Positions 26,215-34,554 of a stretch of 56,038 nucleotides of DNA are shown here, piece after piece (positions within the stretch are counted from its first letter, which is position 1; every line of letters begins with the position of its first letter). The notes under the pieces were generated by a model. It saw only the letters and a list, made by a program, of their open reading frames with translations, was not told where the DNA came from and searched no databases. The translations under genes were made by a program, and so were the position numbers. This stretch comes from Paenibacillus glucanolyticus NBRC 15330 (lineage in GTDB: Bacteria; Bacillota; Bacilli; Paenibacillales; Paenibacillaceae). The stretch lies in contig NZ_BIMC01000030.1 of NCBI RefSeq assembly GCF_004000885.1, positions 1 to 56,038 on the forward strand, written 5' to 3'.

Positions 26215-26396
26215 CCAAAAGTTCCTGCGCATTAAAATCAAGACCATATCCTGGTCGTGTCATATGAATATCCTGCCCTTTCCAGCCCCATACTGTATAG
26301 AAAAGGAAGACGGCCAAGGAGAATGTAAACTCATCTTTTCAACCTTGGCATCCTCTGCTCTCAAACCTTACAAAAAGGACTGGAAGGAGACCCCCC

Positions 26397-28457
26397 ATGC
26401 CGGGACAAAAAAAATCACCCAAGCGCAAACGTCGTTTCGTCCGGCTTGCTACATTTCTGTTTGTGCTCCTTGGCCTATCCATCATCGCCGGCGGCATTCT
26501 GCTCGCCTATTTATTTATAACGCCGCTGCCCGTCGCGGAAACATCCCGCTACTCGCGTCTGCTCGACAGTCAGGGAGATTTGATCGCCACCTTCTCTACT
26601 ACGGGACACACATCCGAGCAGGTAAACCTGGCTGATATATCTCCCCTTCTGGTCCAGGCAACTTTGGCGGTAGAGGACCGGAAGTTCTACGATCATCCGG
26701 GGTTTGATGTAAAAGGCATGGCCAGGGCCGTCCTGGTGAACCTGCAGCATATGGATCGCAAACAGGGAGCAAGCACATTAACCCAACAGCTCGCACGAAA
26801 CTTATACCTATCTCATGAGAAAACATGGACACGCAAACTCAAGGAGGCCAAATTCACCGCCCAGCTTGAGATGAAATATACCAAAGATCAGATACTCGAA
26901 ATGTACCTGAACGAGATTTATTACGGCCACGGTGCTTATGGCATCGAGTCGGCGTCACAACTGTACTTTGGCAAATCTGCAAAAAAACTGACCTTGGCCG
27001 AAAGCGCCCTGCTTGCCGGCATTCCAAAAGGGCCAACGTATTACTCACCCTACAATCATATGGACAATGCAGTCAAAAGACAGCATATCGTCCTGAACGC
27101 CATGGCGGAGACCGGATTTATTACGGAGACCGAAGCCGATAAAGCAGCCACAGCCAAGCTCGCCTTGCTGCCCCAGGACCGACAGGAGAACAAGGTGATT
27201 GCTTCCTACTTTCGCGACTACGTCCGCGGTCTTGTCACCAAGCAGCTCAACATGACGGAGAAGCAGCTCGAACAAGGCGGTCTTAACATTTATACGACCC
27301 TGGATCCTCAGGCACAAAAGGCTGCGGAAGAGGCCGTAGCGGAGGGCATGGACAGCAAGAGCGAGCTGGAGACGGCACTCGTATCCATCGACCCGCGGAC
27401 CGGCCATATCAAAGCCATGGTTGGCGGCAAGAACTATCGCGAGAATCAATACAACCATGCGCTGGCTAAAACAAGGCAGCCTGGATCGGCTTTTAAGCCC
27501 ATCATGTATTTAACCGCCATTGCATCCAAAGAGATGACAAGCACCAGCGTGTTTAACAGCCAGCCGACCCTATTTCATTATGATAACAATCGCAAAACCT
27601 ACCAGCCCAGCAACTTTGGCGATAAGTATCTAGGGGAAATTCCGATGCGGGAAGCCATCGCCGCTTCGGACAATATATATGCTGTGAACACCATCATGCA
27701 GATTGGACCGGACAAAGTCGCTGACATGGCGAAAAAAATGGGCATCACAAGCCCGCTGGAGCCTGTCCCTTCCCTTGCTCTGGGCACCTCGCCTGTCAGC
27801 CCTTTGGAGATGGCCTCCGCCTACGCTGTCATGGCTAATAACGGTACTCGGGTCTCACCGGTCGCCGTACTGAGCATTACCGATGCGGCTGGCCGCAGCT
27901 TATATACAGCTCCGGAAGCTGCGGGGGAACAAATTGTTGAGCCCTCGGCAGCTTATGTGATGACACGCATGATGGAGGGCGTATTCGAGACCGGAGGAAC
28001 GGGTAACCGCGTCTCTACTCTAATGAAGCGACCGGTCGCCGGGAAGACGGGTACAACCGACTCCGATGCCTGGCTTGTCGGGTATACCCCGGAGCTGTCT
28101 ACCGCGGTATGGGTTGGATATGACAAGGGACGGGAAATCAGCAAAATTGACGGACGGCGGGCAGCCCCTATTTTTGCACAGTATACGGAGACCGCACTGG
28201 AGAACGTGCCGCCCAAGATTTTTCCGATCCCGGATGACGTCATCAGCGCGTATATCGATCCGACGACAGGCAAGCTTGCAGGCTCTGATTGTCCCGATAA
28301 AATTCTGGAGGTATTCGTGAAGGGTACGGAGCCTACCGAATATTGTGGCGAGCACGGCAGTGGAGAGGCCCCGAAGAAAGCCAACCCTGCAGATGCTGCC
28401 GAGAAACAGGAGGAACGTTCCTGGTGGCAGGATTTTAAACGATGGTGGGTTGAGTAA
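26397..28457 (+). CDS. Class A penicillin-binding protein (PBP1A family)
   Basis: The 686-residue protein has a short basic cytoplasmic start, one membrane helix (about residues 17-40), a GT51 glycosyltransferase domain (VEDRKFYDHPGFD with catalytic Glu, GASTLTQQLARNLYL, KIKEA-like helix) and a transpeptidase domain with SxxK (GSAFKP), SDN and KTGTT. It polymerises and crosslinks peptidoglycan outside the membrane. The C-terminal 60 residues are charged and contain two cysteines. Its position next to speEB corresponds to B. subtilis pbpG (ywhE), which acts in forespore wall synthesis; that this copy is sporulation-specific is only inferred from synteny. Confidence 0.94.
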   Translation: MPGQKKSPKRKRRFVRLATFLFVLLGLSIIAGGILLAYLFITPLPVAETSRYSRLLDSQGDLIATFSTTGHTSEQVNLADISPLLVQATLAVEDRKFYDHPGFDVKGMARAVLVNLQHMDRKQGASTLTQQLARNLYLSHEKTWTRKLKEAKFTAQLEMKYTKDQILEMYLNEIYYGHGAYGIESASQLYFGKSAKKLTLAESALLAGIPKGPTYYSPYNHMDNAVKRQHIVLNAMAETGFITETEADKAATAKLALLPQDRQENKVIASYFRDYVRGLVTKQLNMTEKQLEQGGLNIYTTLDPQAQKAAEEAVAEGMDSKSELETALVSIDPRTGHIKAMVGGKNYRENQYNHALAKTRQPGSAFKPIMYLTAIASKEMTSTSVFNSQPTLFHYDNNRKTYQPSNFGDKYLGEIPMREAIAASDNIYAVNTIMQIGPDKVADMAKKMGITSPLEPVPSLALGTSPVSPLEMASAYAVMANNGTRVSPVAVLSITDAAGRSLYTAPEAAGEQIVEPSAAYVMTRMMEGVFETGGTGNRVSTLMKRPVAGKTGTTDSDAWLVGYTPELSTAVWVGYDKGREISKIDGRRAAPIFAQYTETALENVPPKIFPIPDDVISAYIDPTTGKLAGSDCPDKILEVFVKGTEPTEYCGEHGSGEAPKKANPADAAEKQEERSWWQDFKRWWVE

Positions 28458-28480
28458 CACCAGAAACAACGCCATGCCCC

Positions 28481-28535
28481 AAAAAAACAGCAGGCTCTAT
28501 CCCGGTAATCCCGAGAGAAAAGCCTGCTGTTTTTC
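28481..28535. terminator. Bidirectional terminator between PBP and zinc-ribbon gene
   Basis: AAAAACAGCAGGCT and AGCCTGCTGTTTTT form a long symmetric stem with A and T tracts on opposite sides, between two converging genes. Confidence 0.88.
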
Positions 28536-28562
28536 ATTTATTGCATATGTAAATACAACCCG

Positions 28563-29444
28563 TTAAAAGCCCGTGATATATCCGATCATGGAGTTGCCCA
28601 GTATGACGATCACGAGCATCACTGCGACATAAACCAGCAGAATCGCGTACAGTGGATCCAAACCGCCAACCATTCTTCTCTTATAGCTAGTCATGACCAA
28701 TAGCGGTACGGTCATCAGGGTGCTAATGAAGGAAAGAAGGATGATCACTTTCGATATATCTCCATTCAGGAACAGGAACAGTAGGCTGACAACATAGAGC
28801 ATAAGGAATAGTGTCAGCAAAGTGCCGAACCTGGCCATCACTTCCTTGAGCTTCACGGCCGGGTTAAACGACAGCTTGACCGCAGCGTAAGTAAAAACAT
28901 TCAACAGGAACATAAATAATGCGATCCAAATGACAGGCTTAACGACAAGCTCGGCAAAGGCCCCCGCAGGCAAACCCTGCAGTTCATGGTGAAGCGTTGC
29001 ATATATCGTGAGCGGAAGCAGCAGAACATACAGCAGCATGGATACCATCGCGTTTAAGAACTGACTGCTGTCTGTGGCGACAGCCGCGCTGAACGGATGT
29101 TTGATCCCCTTAAGAAAGTATTCCCCATAGAGCTGTCCATACAATTTCAAGCTGGTCCAATAAGGATTCGGTTCCTCTTCTGCCTCTTCCCCATGCTGCC
29201 GACCTGCCGTTTGAAATGGAATGTCGGGCGGGGTATACACAGGCAGTGCGGGCTCTCCTTGGTTCGTCTGAGGTCTATCCCCTTTGCTGCTTACGCTTGT
29301 TCTATTGATGCTGTATACTTCCGATGCCGCCGCTTGCTCTTTCATGGCAGCAAAAACGGGTGACTCCTCGATAATCAGCCTTGCCCCACACTTCTTGCAA
29401 TACTTCCCCTCTCCCGTTTCATATCGACATATTGGACAAGTCAT
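28563..29444 (-). CDS. Zinc-ribbon membrane protein of unknown function
   Basis: The 293-residue protein starts with a zinc ribbon (CPICRYETGEGKYCKKCG), continues with about 90 polar residues, and ends in five hydrophobic segments (about residues 125-290), a layout seen in Yip1-like and other zinc-ribbon membrane proteins of Firmicutes. The ribbon would face the cytoplasm. An earlier in-frame start exists, but the ATG at 29442-29444 has GGGAGG 7 nt away. It is monocistronic between a converging PBP gene and the divergent cadC-like operon. No function can be assigned. Confidence 0.75.
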   Translation of the reverse strand: MTCPICRYETGEGKYCKKCGARLIIEESPVFAAMKEQAAASEVYSINRTSVSSKGDRPQTNQGEPALPVYTPPDIPFQTAGRQHGEEAEEEPNPYWTSLKLYGQLYGEYFLKGIKHPFSAAVATDSSQFLNAMVSMLLYVLLLPLTIYATLHHELQGLPAGAFAELVVKPVIWIALFMFLLNVFTYAAVKLSFNPAVKLKEVMARFGTLLTLFLMLYVVSLLFLFLNGDISKVIILLSFISTLMTVPLLVMTSYKRRMVGGLDPLYAILLVYVAVMLVIVILGNSMIGYITGF

Positions 29445-29734
29445 ACTCCTGCCTCCCCTGTTTATACACATCCGCAAATAGAAGGATAGGTATTCGATTA
29501 TGTACACATTCGAGTCGAAACGATGGCCTAGCCCGCTTAAGATGTGATGAGTTTATGTAGCGCTGGGCCGCAGGTTAACTTCTTGTGTGAATTTACATCT
29601 TTTTGCTAATAGTATAAGTTGGCCTGTAATGAAATGGAAGGATTTTCTGAAAAAAGACGATGCACCTAACTGCTGCAGTTGTTCATACTATAGAGCTTGC
29701 AGATTTATTCTTAGACTGTGAAGCACTCGTGAAC

Positions 29735-29809
29735 AATCAAACATTCGTTTGAATATAGTGTGGAAATCGGGTATATTATGATTAACAATCAAATAAACGT
29801 TTGAATATA
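29735..29809 (+). promoter_or_regulatory. cadC-cadA promoter with twin ArsR/SmtB operators
   Basis: A promoter TTGAAT (29749-29754), 17 nt, TATATT (29772-29777) lies between two copies of a 23-nt site (29735-29757 and 29787-29809). Each copy contains AATCAAA, a short centre and CGTTTGAATATA and is an imperfect palindrome typical of CadC/SmtB operators. The first covers the -35, the second lies just past the start point, 52 bp away. Confidence 0.8.
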
Positions 29810-29856
29810 TAAAGTAAAGAGCACTTATTGCTCCTCATTCAAGGAGGTTGTTTTTT

Positions 29857-30240
29857 ATGAATGCCCGAACCATGAACGAAGAAGTCTCTCTTGAGCTGTG
29901 CGAAATAGAATGTCCTTCCACTGAAAGGGTTGCCTTGTTAAAAGACACGATCTCTGACGATGACATGAGCGGCATGGCGGAGATCTTCAAGGCCTTGGCA
30001 GACCCCACACGAGTTAAAGTGGCCTATATGCTGGATCGAGGTGGCGAGCTATGTGTCTGCGATGTGGCTGAGGTGCTTGGAAGCTCTACGGCAACAGCCT
30101 CCCATCATCTGCGCACGCTGAAGAACAAAGATATCGCCAAGTCCCGCAAAGCCGGGAAAAATGTATACTATTCCCTTAAAGACGATCATATCCGGACATT
30201 GCTTCATATGACGCTGGAGCATCAGAAGGAGAAGATGTAG
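29857..30240 (+). CDS. cadC: ArsR/SmtB-type metal-sensing repressor, CadC-like
   Basis: The 127-residue winged-helix repressor has the recognition region SSTATASHHLRTLKNKDI and, before it, ELCVCD (Cys66, Cys68), the alpha3N metal motif of S. aureus CadC. N-terminal Cys15 and Cys19 complete a probable four-Cys site for Cd, Pb or Zn. Metal binding would release it from the twin operators upstream and allow cadA transcription. The ATG at 29857 has AAGGAGG at 9 nt; an upstream TTG is part of the spacer. Its stop directly abuts the ATPase start. Confidence 0.9.
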   Translation: MNARTMNEEVSLELCEIECPSTERVALLKDTISDDDMSGMAEIFKALADPTRVKVAYMLDRGGELCVCDVAEVLGSSTATASHHLRTLKNKDIAKSRKAGKNVYYSLKDDHIRTLLHMTLEHQKEKM

Positions 30241-32487
30241 ATGAGCGCGAACCATCCGCAGCTTTCCAAATCATCTCCTGGCGCAAGTAACAGCCCACTT
30301 ATTGAATATCGGGTTCAAGGCCTCTCTTGTCCCAACTGCACACGTGAGATGCAGGAAGGGATCCAGAAGCTGGACCACGGGGACAACGCCCGCCTGAGTT
30401 ACAACAGCGGGAAGCTGATCCTCTCCCCCCATGTGGATCTATACCAGGTAGAGACCATTCTGAAAAGTGACGGCGCCCGTATCGTTCATGCCCCCCTATC
30501 AGCCTCTTCGGATGCTGATGCGGACACTCATGACCCTTCATCCCATCAGCATCAACCGTCACATGGGCATGACCACGGTCATGCTCATGAGCAAAGTCAT
30601 GGCGGCGATGGAAAAATGAAGTGGCTGCTAACCATCTCGGCTGTTTTTTATCTGCTGACCTTTATATTGGAAGGTAACGTTGCCGAGCCGGTTGTAATCG
30701 CATTGTATGCAGGTGCCATGATTCTGAGCGGATATACAACGTTCTTGCGCGGGCTGCGCAACCTGACCCGCTTCAAATTCAATATGGACACCCTGATGAC
30801 CGTTGCACTCATTGGTGCTGTCATTATTGGGGAATGGCGGGAAGCCACGCTGGTTGCCATTCTGTTCGGCCTTAACGAGCTACTGGAAGGCTACGGCATG
30901 AATCGGGCCCGGCAATCGATGGAGGCGCTGCTGGCCGCGGCACCGAAGGAAGCCGAGCTGTGGAAAGACGGTCAGGCCAAGCTGGTACCGATCACAAGCC
31001 TCTCTCCCGGTGATGTGGTCCGGGTAAGACCAGGCGAGAAAATTCCTTCCGACGGTGCCATATCCCAAGGAACCGGCGCTGTCAACGAGGCTGCCATTAC
31101 GGGAGAATCCGTGCCTGTAACGAAACGGGAAGGCGATGCTGTCTACGGTGGCAGTGTAAGCACCGATGGTGTGCTTTACATCGCGATTTCGAAGGCCTAC
31201 GAGGATTCTTCCCTTGCCAAGATCATGCATCTGGTACAGGAAGCGCAGGACAGCAAGACACCAACGGAGCTTTTTATTGATAAATTCGCTAAATATTATA
31301 CGCCCGCCATCATGTTGATTGCGTTGGCCGTGACGCTGATTCCACCCTTATTGCTGAATCAGCCCTGGATGACCTGGATCTACCAGGGTCTGTCCATTCT
31401 GATCGTGGGGTGTCCTTGTTCACTCGTGCTTTCCTCACCCATTGCACTTGTCAGCGGTATGACCCGTGCAGCACGCAACGGTATCCTGATCAAAGGCGGG
31501 GTCCATCTTGAGCAGCTTGGCCGGCTGGAAGCCATCGCTTTTGACAAGACAGGAACGCTGACCAAGGGTGAGCCGGCGGTCTATGCGGAAACGGTATACG
31601 ATGAGAATAAATTCTATGGTGTTATCGGCGCACTGGAGCAGTCCTCTCTCCATCCGCTAGCCAAGGCCGTCATGAAACATCTGGAGATCAAGCAGCCGCA
31701 GTGCATGTTTAATGAACCTCAGCAGATTACAATTTTGCCGGGCGAAGGGATTCGGGCTGAAATCGGCGGCAACTTATTCTGGGTTGGCAGCGAGGACGTG
31801 CTGAGACATGTTCAGGGACAGCAAGAACATATCCGCGCCGTGGAGGAAGACATCCGCCGATTGAAGAGCCAAGGCTACACCATCGTTGCAGCCGTAAGCG
31901 AGGAGCGCGTATTAGGTCAATTCGGACTCGCCGATGAGATCAGGCCGGAGACTGCGACTGTCGTTCGCAAGCTTCACGAGGCCGGTATCACCGATACGGT
32001 CATGCTGACAGGCGACCATGAGCAGTCCGCACAAACCATTGCGAAGCAGTCCGGGGTTACCCGTGTATTCGCAAGCCTGCTGCCGGAACAAAAGGTTGCC
32101 AAGGTCAGGGAGCTTTCTTCCCGTAAAAAAACCGGCATGGTCGGTGATGGCATTAACGATGCCCCTGCGCTGGCGGCGGCCGATCTTGGCATCGCGATGG
32201 GCAAAGGAACCGACAGTGCCATTGAAACCGCCGACGTGGTGCTGATGCAGGATCACCTTGGGAAGCTGCCCGGGGCCATCAAAACGGCTAGACGGGTTAA
32301 TCAGATTATTAAGTGGAATATCGGGCTCTCCCTGTCGCTGAAAGCCATCGCACTGCTGCTCACGATCCCGGGATGGCTGACACTTTGGATTGCGATTATC
32401 TCGGACATGGGAGCAACCATTATCGTTACCTTGCTGGGTCTCACCATCCTGCTGGGCAAGGATAAGGAGTTAAAGTCAGGATATTAA
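30241..32487 (+). CDS. cadA: P1B-type ATPase for Cd/Zn/Pb efflux
   Basis: The 748-residue pump has an N-terminal HMA domain with Cys30-x-x-Cys33 (GLSCPNCTRE), a His/Asp-rich linker (about residues 90-120), then the P-type core: phosphatase loop TGES, transmembrane CPC (391-393), DKTGTLTKG with phosphorylated Asp435, an HP motif (SSLHPLAKAV), and MVGDGINDAPALAAADLGIAMG. CPC, a conserved Asp in the last helix (ISDMGATII) and the linked CadC-type repressor point to divalent soft metals rather than Cu(I). Translation probably couples to cadC, whose stop adjoins the ATG. Confidence 0.94.
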   Translation: MSANHPQLSKSSPGASNSPLIEYRVQGLSCPNCTREMQEGIQKLDHGDNARLSYNSGKLILSPHVDLYQVETILKSDGARIVHAPLSASSDADADTHDPSSHQHQPSHGHDHGHAHEQSHGGDGKMKWLLTISAVFYLLTFILEGNVAEPVVIALYAGAMILSGYTTFLRGLRNLTRFKFNMDTLMTVALIGAVIIGEWREATLVAILFGLNELLEGYGMNRARQSMEALLAAAPKEAELWKDGQAKLVPITSLSPGDVVRVRPGEKIPSDGAISQGTGAVNEAAITGESVPVTKREGDAVYGGSVSTDGVLYIAISKAYEDSSLAKIMHLVQEAQDSKTPTELFIDKFAKYYTPAIMLIALAVTLIPPLLLNQPWMTWIYQGLSILIVGCPCSLVLSSPIALVSGMTRAARNGILIKGGVHLEQLGRLEAIAFDKTGTLTKGEPAVYAETVYDENKFYGVIGALEQSSLHPLAKAVMKHLEIKQPQCMFNEPQQITILPGEGIRAEIGGNLFWVGSEDVLRHVQGQQEHIRAVEEDIRRLKSQGYTIVAAVSEERVLGQFGLADEIRPETATVVRKLHEAGITDTVMLTGDHEQSAQTIAKQSGVTRVFASLLPEQKVAKVRELSSRKKTGMVGDGINDAPALAAADLGIAMGKGTDSAIETADVVLMQDHLGKLPGAIKTARRVNQIIKWNIGLSLSLKAIALLLTIPGWLTLWIAIISDMGATIIVTLLGLTILLGKDKELKSGY

Positions 32488-32489
32488 TA

Positions 32490-32530
32490 ATACCGGAGCT
32501 GTATCCCTTGTGGAGCAGCTCCGGTTTTTG
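32490..32530 (+). terminator. Terminator of cadC-cadA
   Basis: ACCGGAGCTG and CAGCTCCGGT make a perfect 10-bp stem followed by TTTTTG. Confidence 0.9.
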
Positions 32531-32636
32531 TTTTTTCTATCTCTCATTTTTTACATGAACTCGTGATTTAGAGAAACATTTTCCATTAGCCAGACGTTTA
32601 AATAGATGGGAGTGATAACCACCAAGGAGGAATTTC

Positions 32637-33803
32637 ATGAAAACCGTTCAATTCATTAAATTAGCAGGCACCGCATCCTTAGCACTTTCATTAATGTTCA
32701 CGTCTTCATCCCTCATAACCGTACCTGCCCATGCAGCAGAAGCCTCAACATCACAGAGCAAAGCCTGGGGCGCTCTGGATGTGAAGCATAAACCATATAC
32801 AAATAAGGGCGTATTGTTTATACCGCTGAAGGAAGTTTCTGAACAGTTGCATCTGCAGCTTACGATTCCAGGGAAAAACGAGCTGTATATCAACAGTCCG
32901 AAACAATCTGTTCGCATTACAGTTGGACAGTCACGCGCAGTCAATGCCAAGGGCACCGTTCTGAAGCTTGAAGCTGCACCAGTGGTAAAAAAAGGTGTGA
33001 CCTACGTTCCAGCCAGTCTCATTACCAAGGGTTTCAGCATTCCCCTCAAGTATGACAGTAAATCCGGGCTAACGACGACCTTTGGCTCACAGGGAGGCTA
33101 TGCCTATACTGCTGTTGGCAATGTCCTGTTCTGGGTCAACCGCGATTATGGGACACTGTTGATGGGTAAAGCCGGAACCACGCCTGTCCAAGTCGGCCGT
33201 TTACCGGTTGAGAATCTGGAACTTCTGAGCATAAGCGCACATCGAATCAACAGCAGCACCTACGTTGCCGATATTACGAACGATTACGGCGAGCCGCATA
33301 TTCATCAAGAGAGATACCGTGTGCTTATTCAAGACAACAAAATTCTCAAGGATTCCAAAACCAGCCACTCCAATTTTGCCGGGATCAATTACAGCAGAGA
33401 CCAACTCAGCTACAAAGGCAACATCGCGATGATGAATGGCAGTACGCTGGAGCTGGTACATCCAACGGGTAAAACGGTCAAGACCTACAATCTCGCTGAG
33501 CTTACAGGCGTGGATGACCAATTTATAATCGAGGCCATTGAGGGAGACTTCCTGCTCGTCCGTCCGTATAAACAAGCTACACTGTACGTCGTACATCCTG
33601 CCGGCAGCACAGCGAAGCTGATCTATCCTGAACTTCTGGATGCCGATAGCAAGGACATGATTGAAGAGTATCCATCCAATGAAGTCGGCTATTTCGGTGA
33701 CGGGCTGACTTATAAAGGATATGCCAATGGTAAGCTGAGTTTCGATTTCAAAAACCCTTTCTTGGGGAAAACCGCGAAGCACACCTACACACTGCCTTTT
33801 TAA
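32637..33803 (+). CDS. Secreted protein with copper amine oxidase N-terminal-like domain
   Basis: The 388-residue protein has a signal peptide (cleavage near PAHAAEA), then a region resembling the copper amine oxidase N-terminal domain (VLFIPLKEVSEQL, ITVGQSRAV, VTYVPASLI, about residues 45-150). Despite its name this domain is widespread in secreted Paenibacillus proteins and is not catalytic. The remaining 240 residues look like a beta-propeller or repeat fold (repeated Gly/Asn-rich strands such as GNIAMMNGSTLELV) with no active-site motif. ATG follows AAGGAGGAA. It is monocistronic and converges on ywhD. Role unknown, probably wall-associated. Confidence 0.75.
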   Translation: MKTVQFIKLAGTASLALSLMFTSSSLITVPAHAAEASTSQSKAWGALDVKHKPYTNKGVLFIPLKEVSEQLHLQLTIPGKNELYINSPKQSVRITVGQSRAVNAKGTVLKLEAAPVVKKGVTYVPASLITKGFSIPLKYDSKSGLTTTFGSQGGYAYTAVGNVLFWVNRDYGTLLMGKAGTTPVQVGRLPVENLELLSISAHRINSSTYVADITNDYGEPHIHQERYRVLIQDNKILKDSKTSHSNFAGINYSRDQLSYKGNIAMMNGSTLELVHPTGKTVKTYNLAELTGVDDQFIIEAIEGDFLLVRPYKQATLYVVHPAGSTAKLIYPELLDADSKDMIEEYPSNEVGYFGDGLTYKGYANGKLSFDFKNPFLGKTAKHTYTLPF

Positions 33804-33805
33804 AA

Positions 33806-33852
33806 AAACAGAAAACCTGCAGGATTCGTTATGAATCCTGCAGGTTCTTTAT
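33806..33852. terminator. Bidirectional terminator
   Basis: AACCTGCAGGATTC and GAATCCTGCAGGTT form a perfect 14-bp stem between converging genes, with A-rich and T-rich flanks. Confidence 0.88.
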
Positions 33853-33883
33853 TATGTCAGGCTTATCATATAACTTGCCGATT

Positions 33884-34405
33884 TCATGATTCCGTTGTCT
33901 GAAGAGCATCCTTGAACTCGTCCGGCGAAGCATTCCACCATTCTTCGTTGCGTGAGATCAACAGTTCACGCAGCGCCTTCTTCTCTACATCACCCAGGCC
34001 ATCCAGATTGATTTTGCGTTTCATGGCCGCATCCATTTTATTGACATGATCCGCGAGGATCTTCCAGCCTCGGCGGGCCTCATGGTCTATCCACATCTCG
34101 CAGGCAGTCATGCCTGCATAATGCTGACCTTCCACAGTACGGTCTACAGCCACCCACACGATCCACACCTGGCGTCCATTGGGAACGTCATCGCGATTCA
34201 TGCTGAAACGAATTCCCTTCTCCACCTTGCTCTTGGCATGCATCGCTCCAATATCCACTCGAGCCTCACCATTGTCGATGATGACAGGAGACAAACTATT
34301 CAGATCGATGGAGCCTGATCCAAACCCCTTATGCTTACTCTTGCTATTAATAATATTCAAAGCAATCTGCTTCTTGGCACCCTGCTTCTGATCTTCATTC
34401 TCCAC
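33884..34405 (-). CDS. ywhD: YwhD family protein
   Basis: The 173-residue protein matches the YwhD family by sequence style (GFGSGSIDLNSLSPVIID, AMHAKSKVEKGIRF, WIVWVAVDR, GMTACEMWID) and by its place near speEB and the PBP gene, as in B. subtilis. Function is unknown. It is a soluble protein without signal peptide. The GTG at 34403-34405 is chosen because AGGAGGT lies 8 nt upstream; an in-frame ATG 63 nt earlier has no such site. Confidence 0.85.
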   Translation of the reverse strand: MENEDQKQGAKKQIALNIINSKSKHKGFGSGSIDLNSLSPVIIDNGEARVDIGAMHAKSKVEKGIRFSMNRDDVPNGRQVWIVWVAVDRTVEGQHYAGMTACEMWIDHEARRGWKILADHVNKMDAAMKRKINLDGLGDVEKKALRELLISRNEEWWNASPDEFKDALQTTES

Positions 34406-34554
34406 TGCTGCCGACCTCCTATATTCAGAGCCGATCCTTACGTGACGGCTGCCAAATTTGATAACCATGTCCCAATAATTTTATTTTAACTAATAATCCC
34501 CCAAAAGCAAACATATACATGCACTAGATGCTTGTCAACGGGAGGTTGTTCGAT

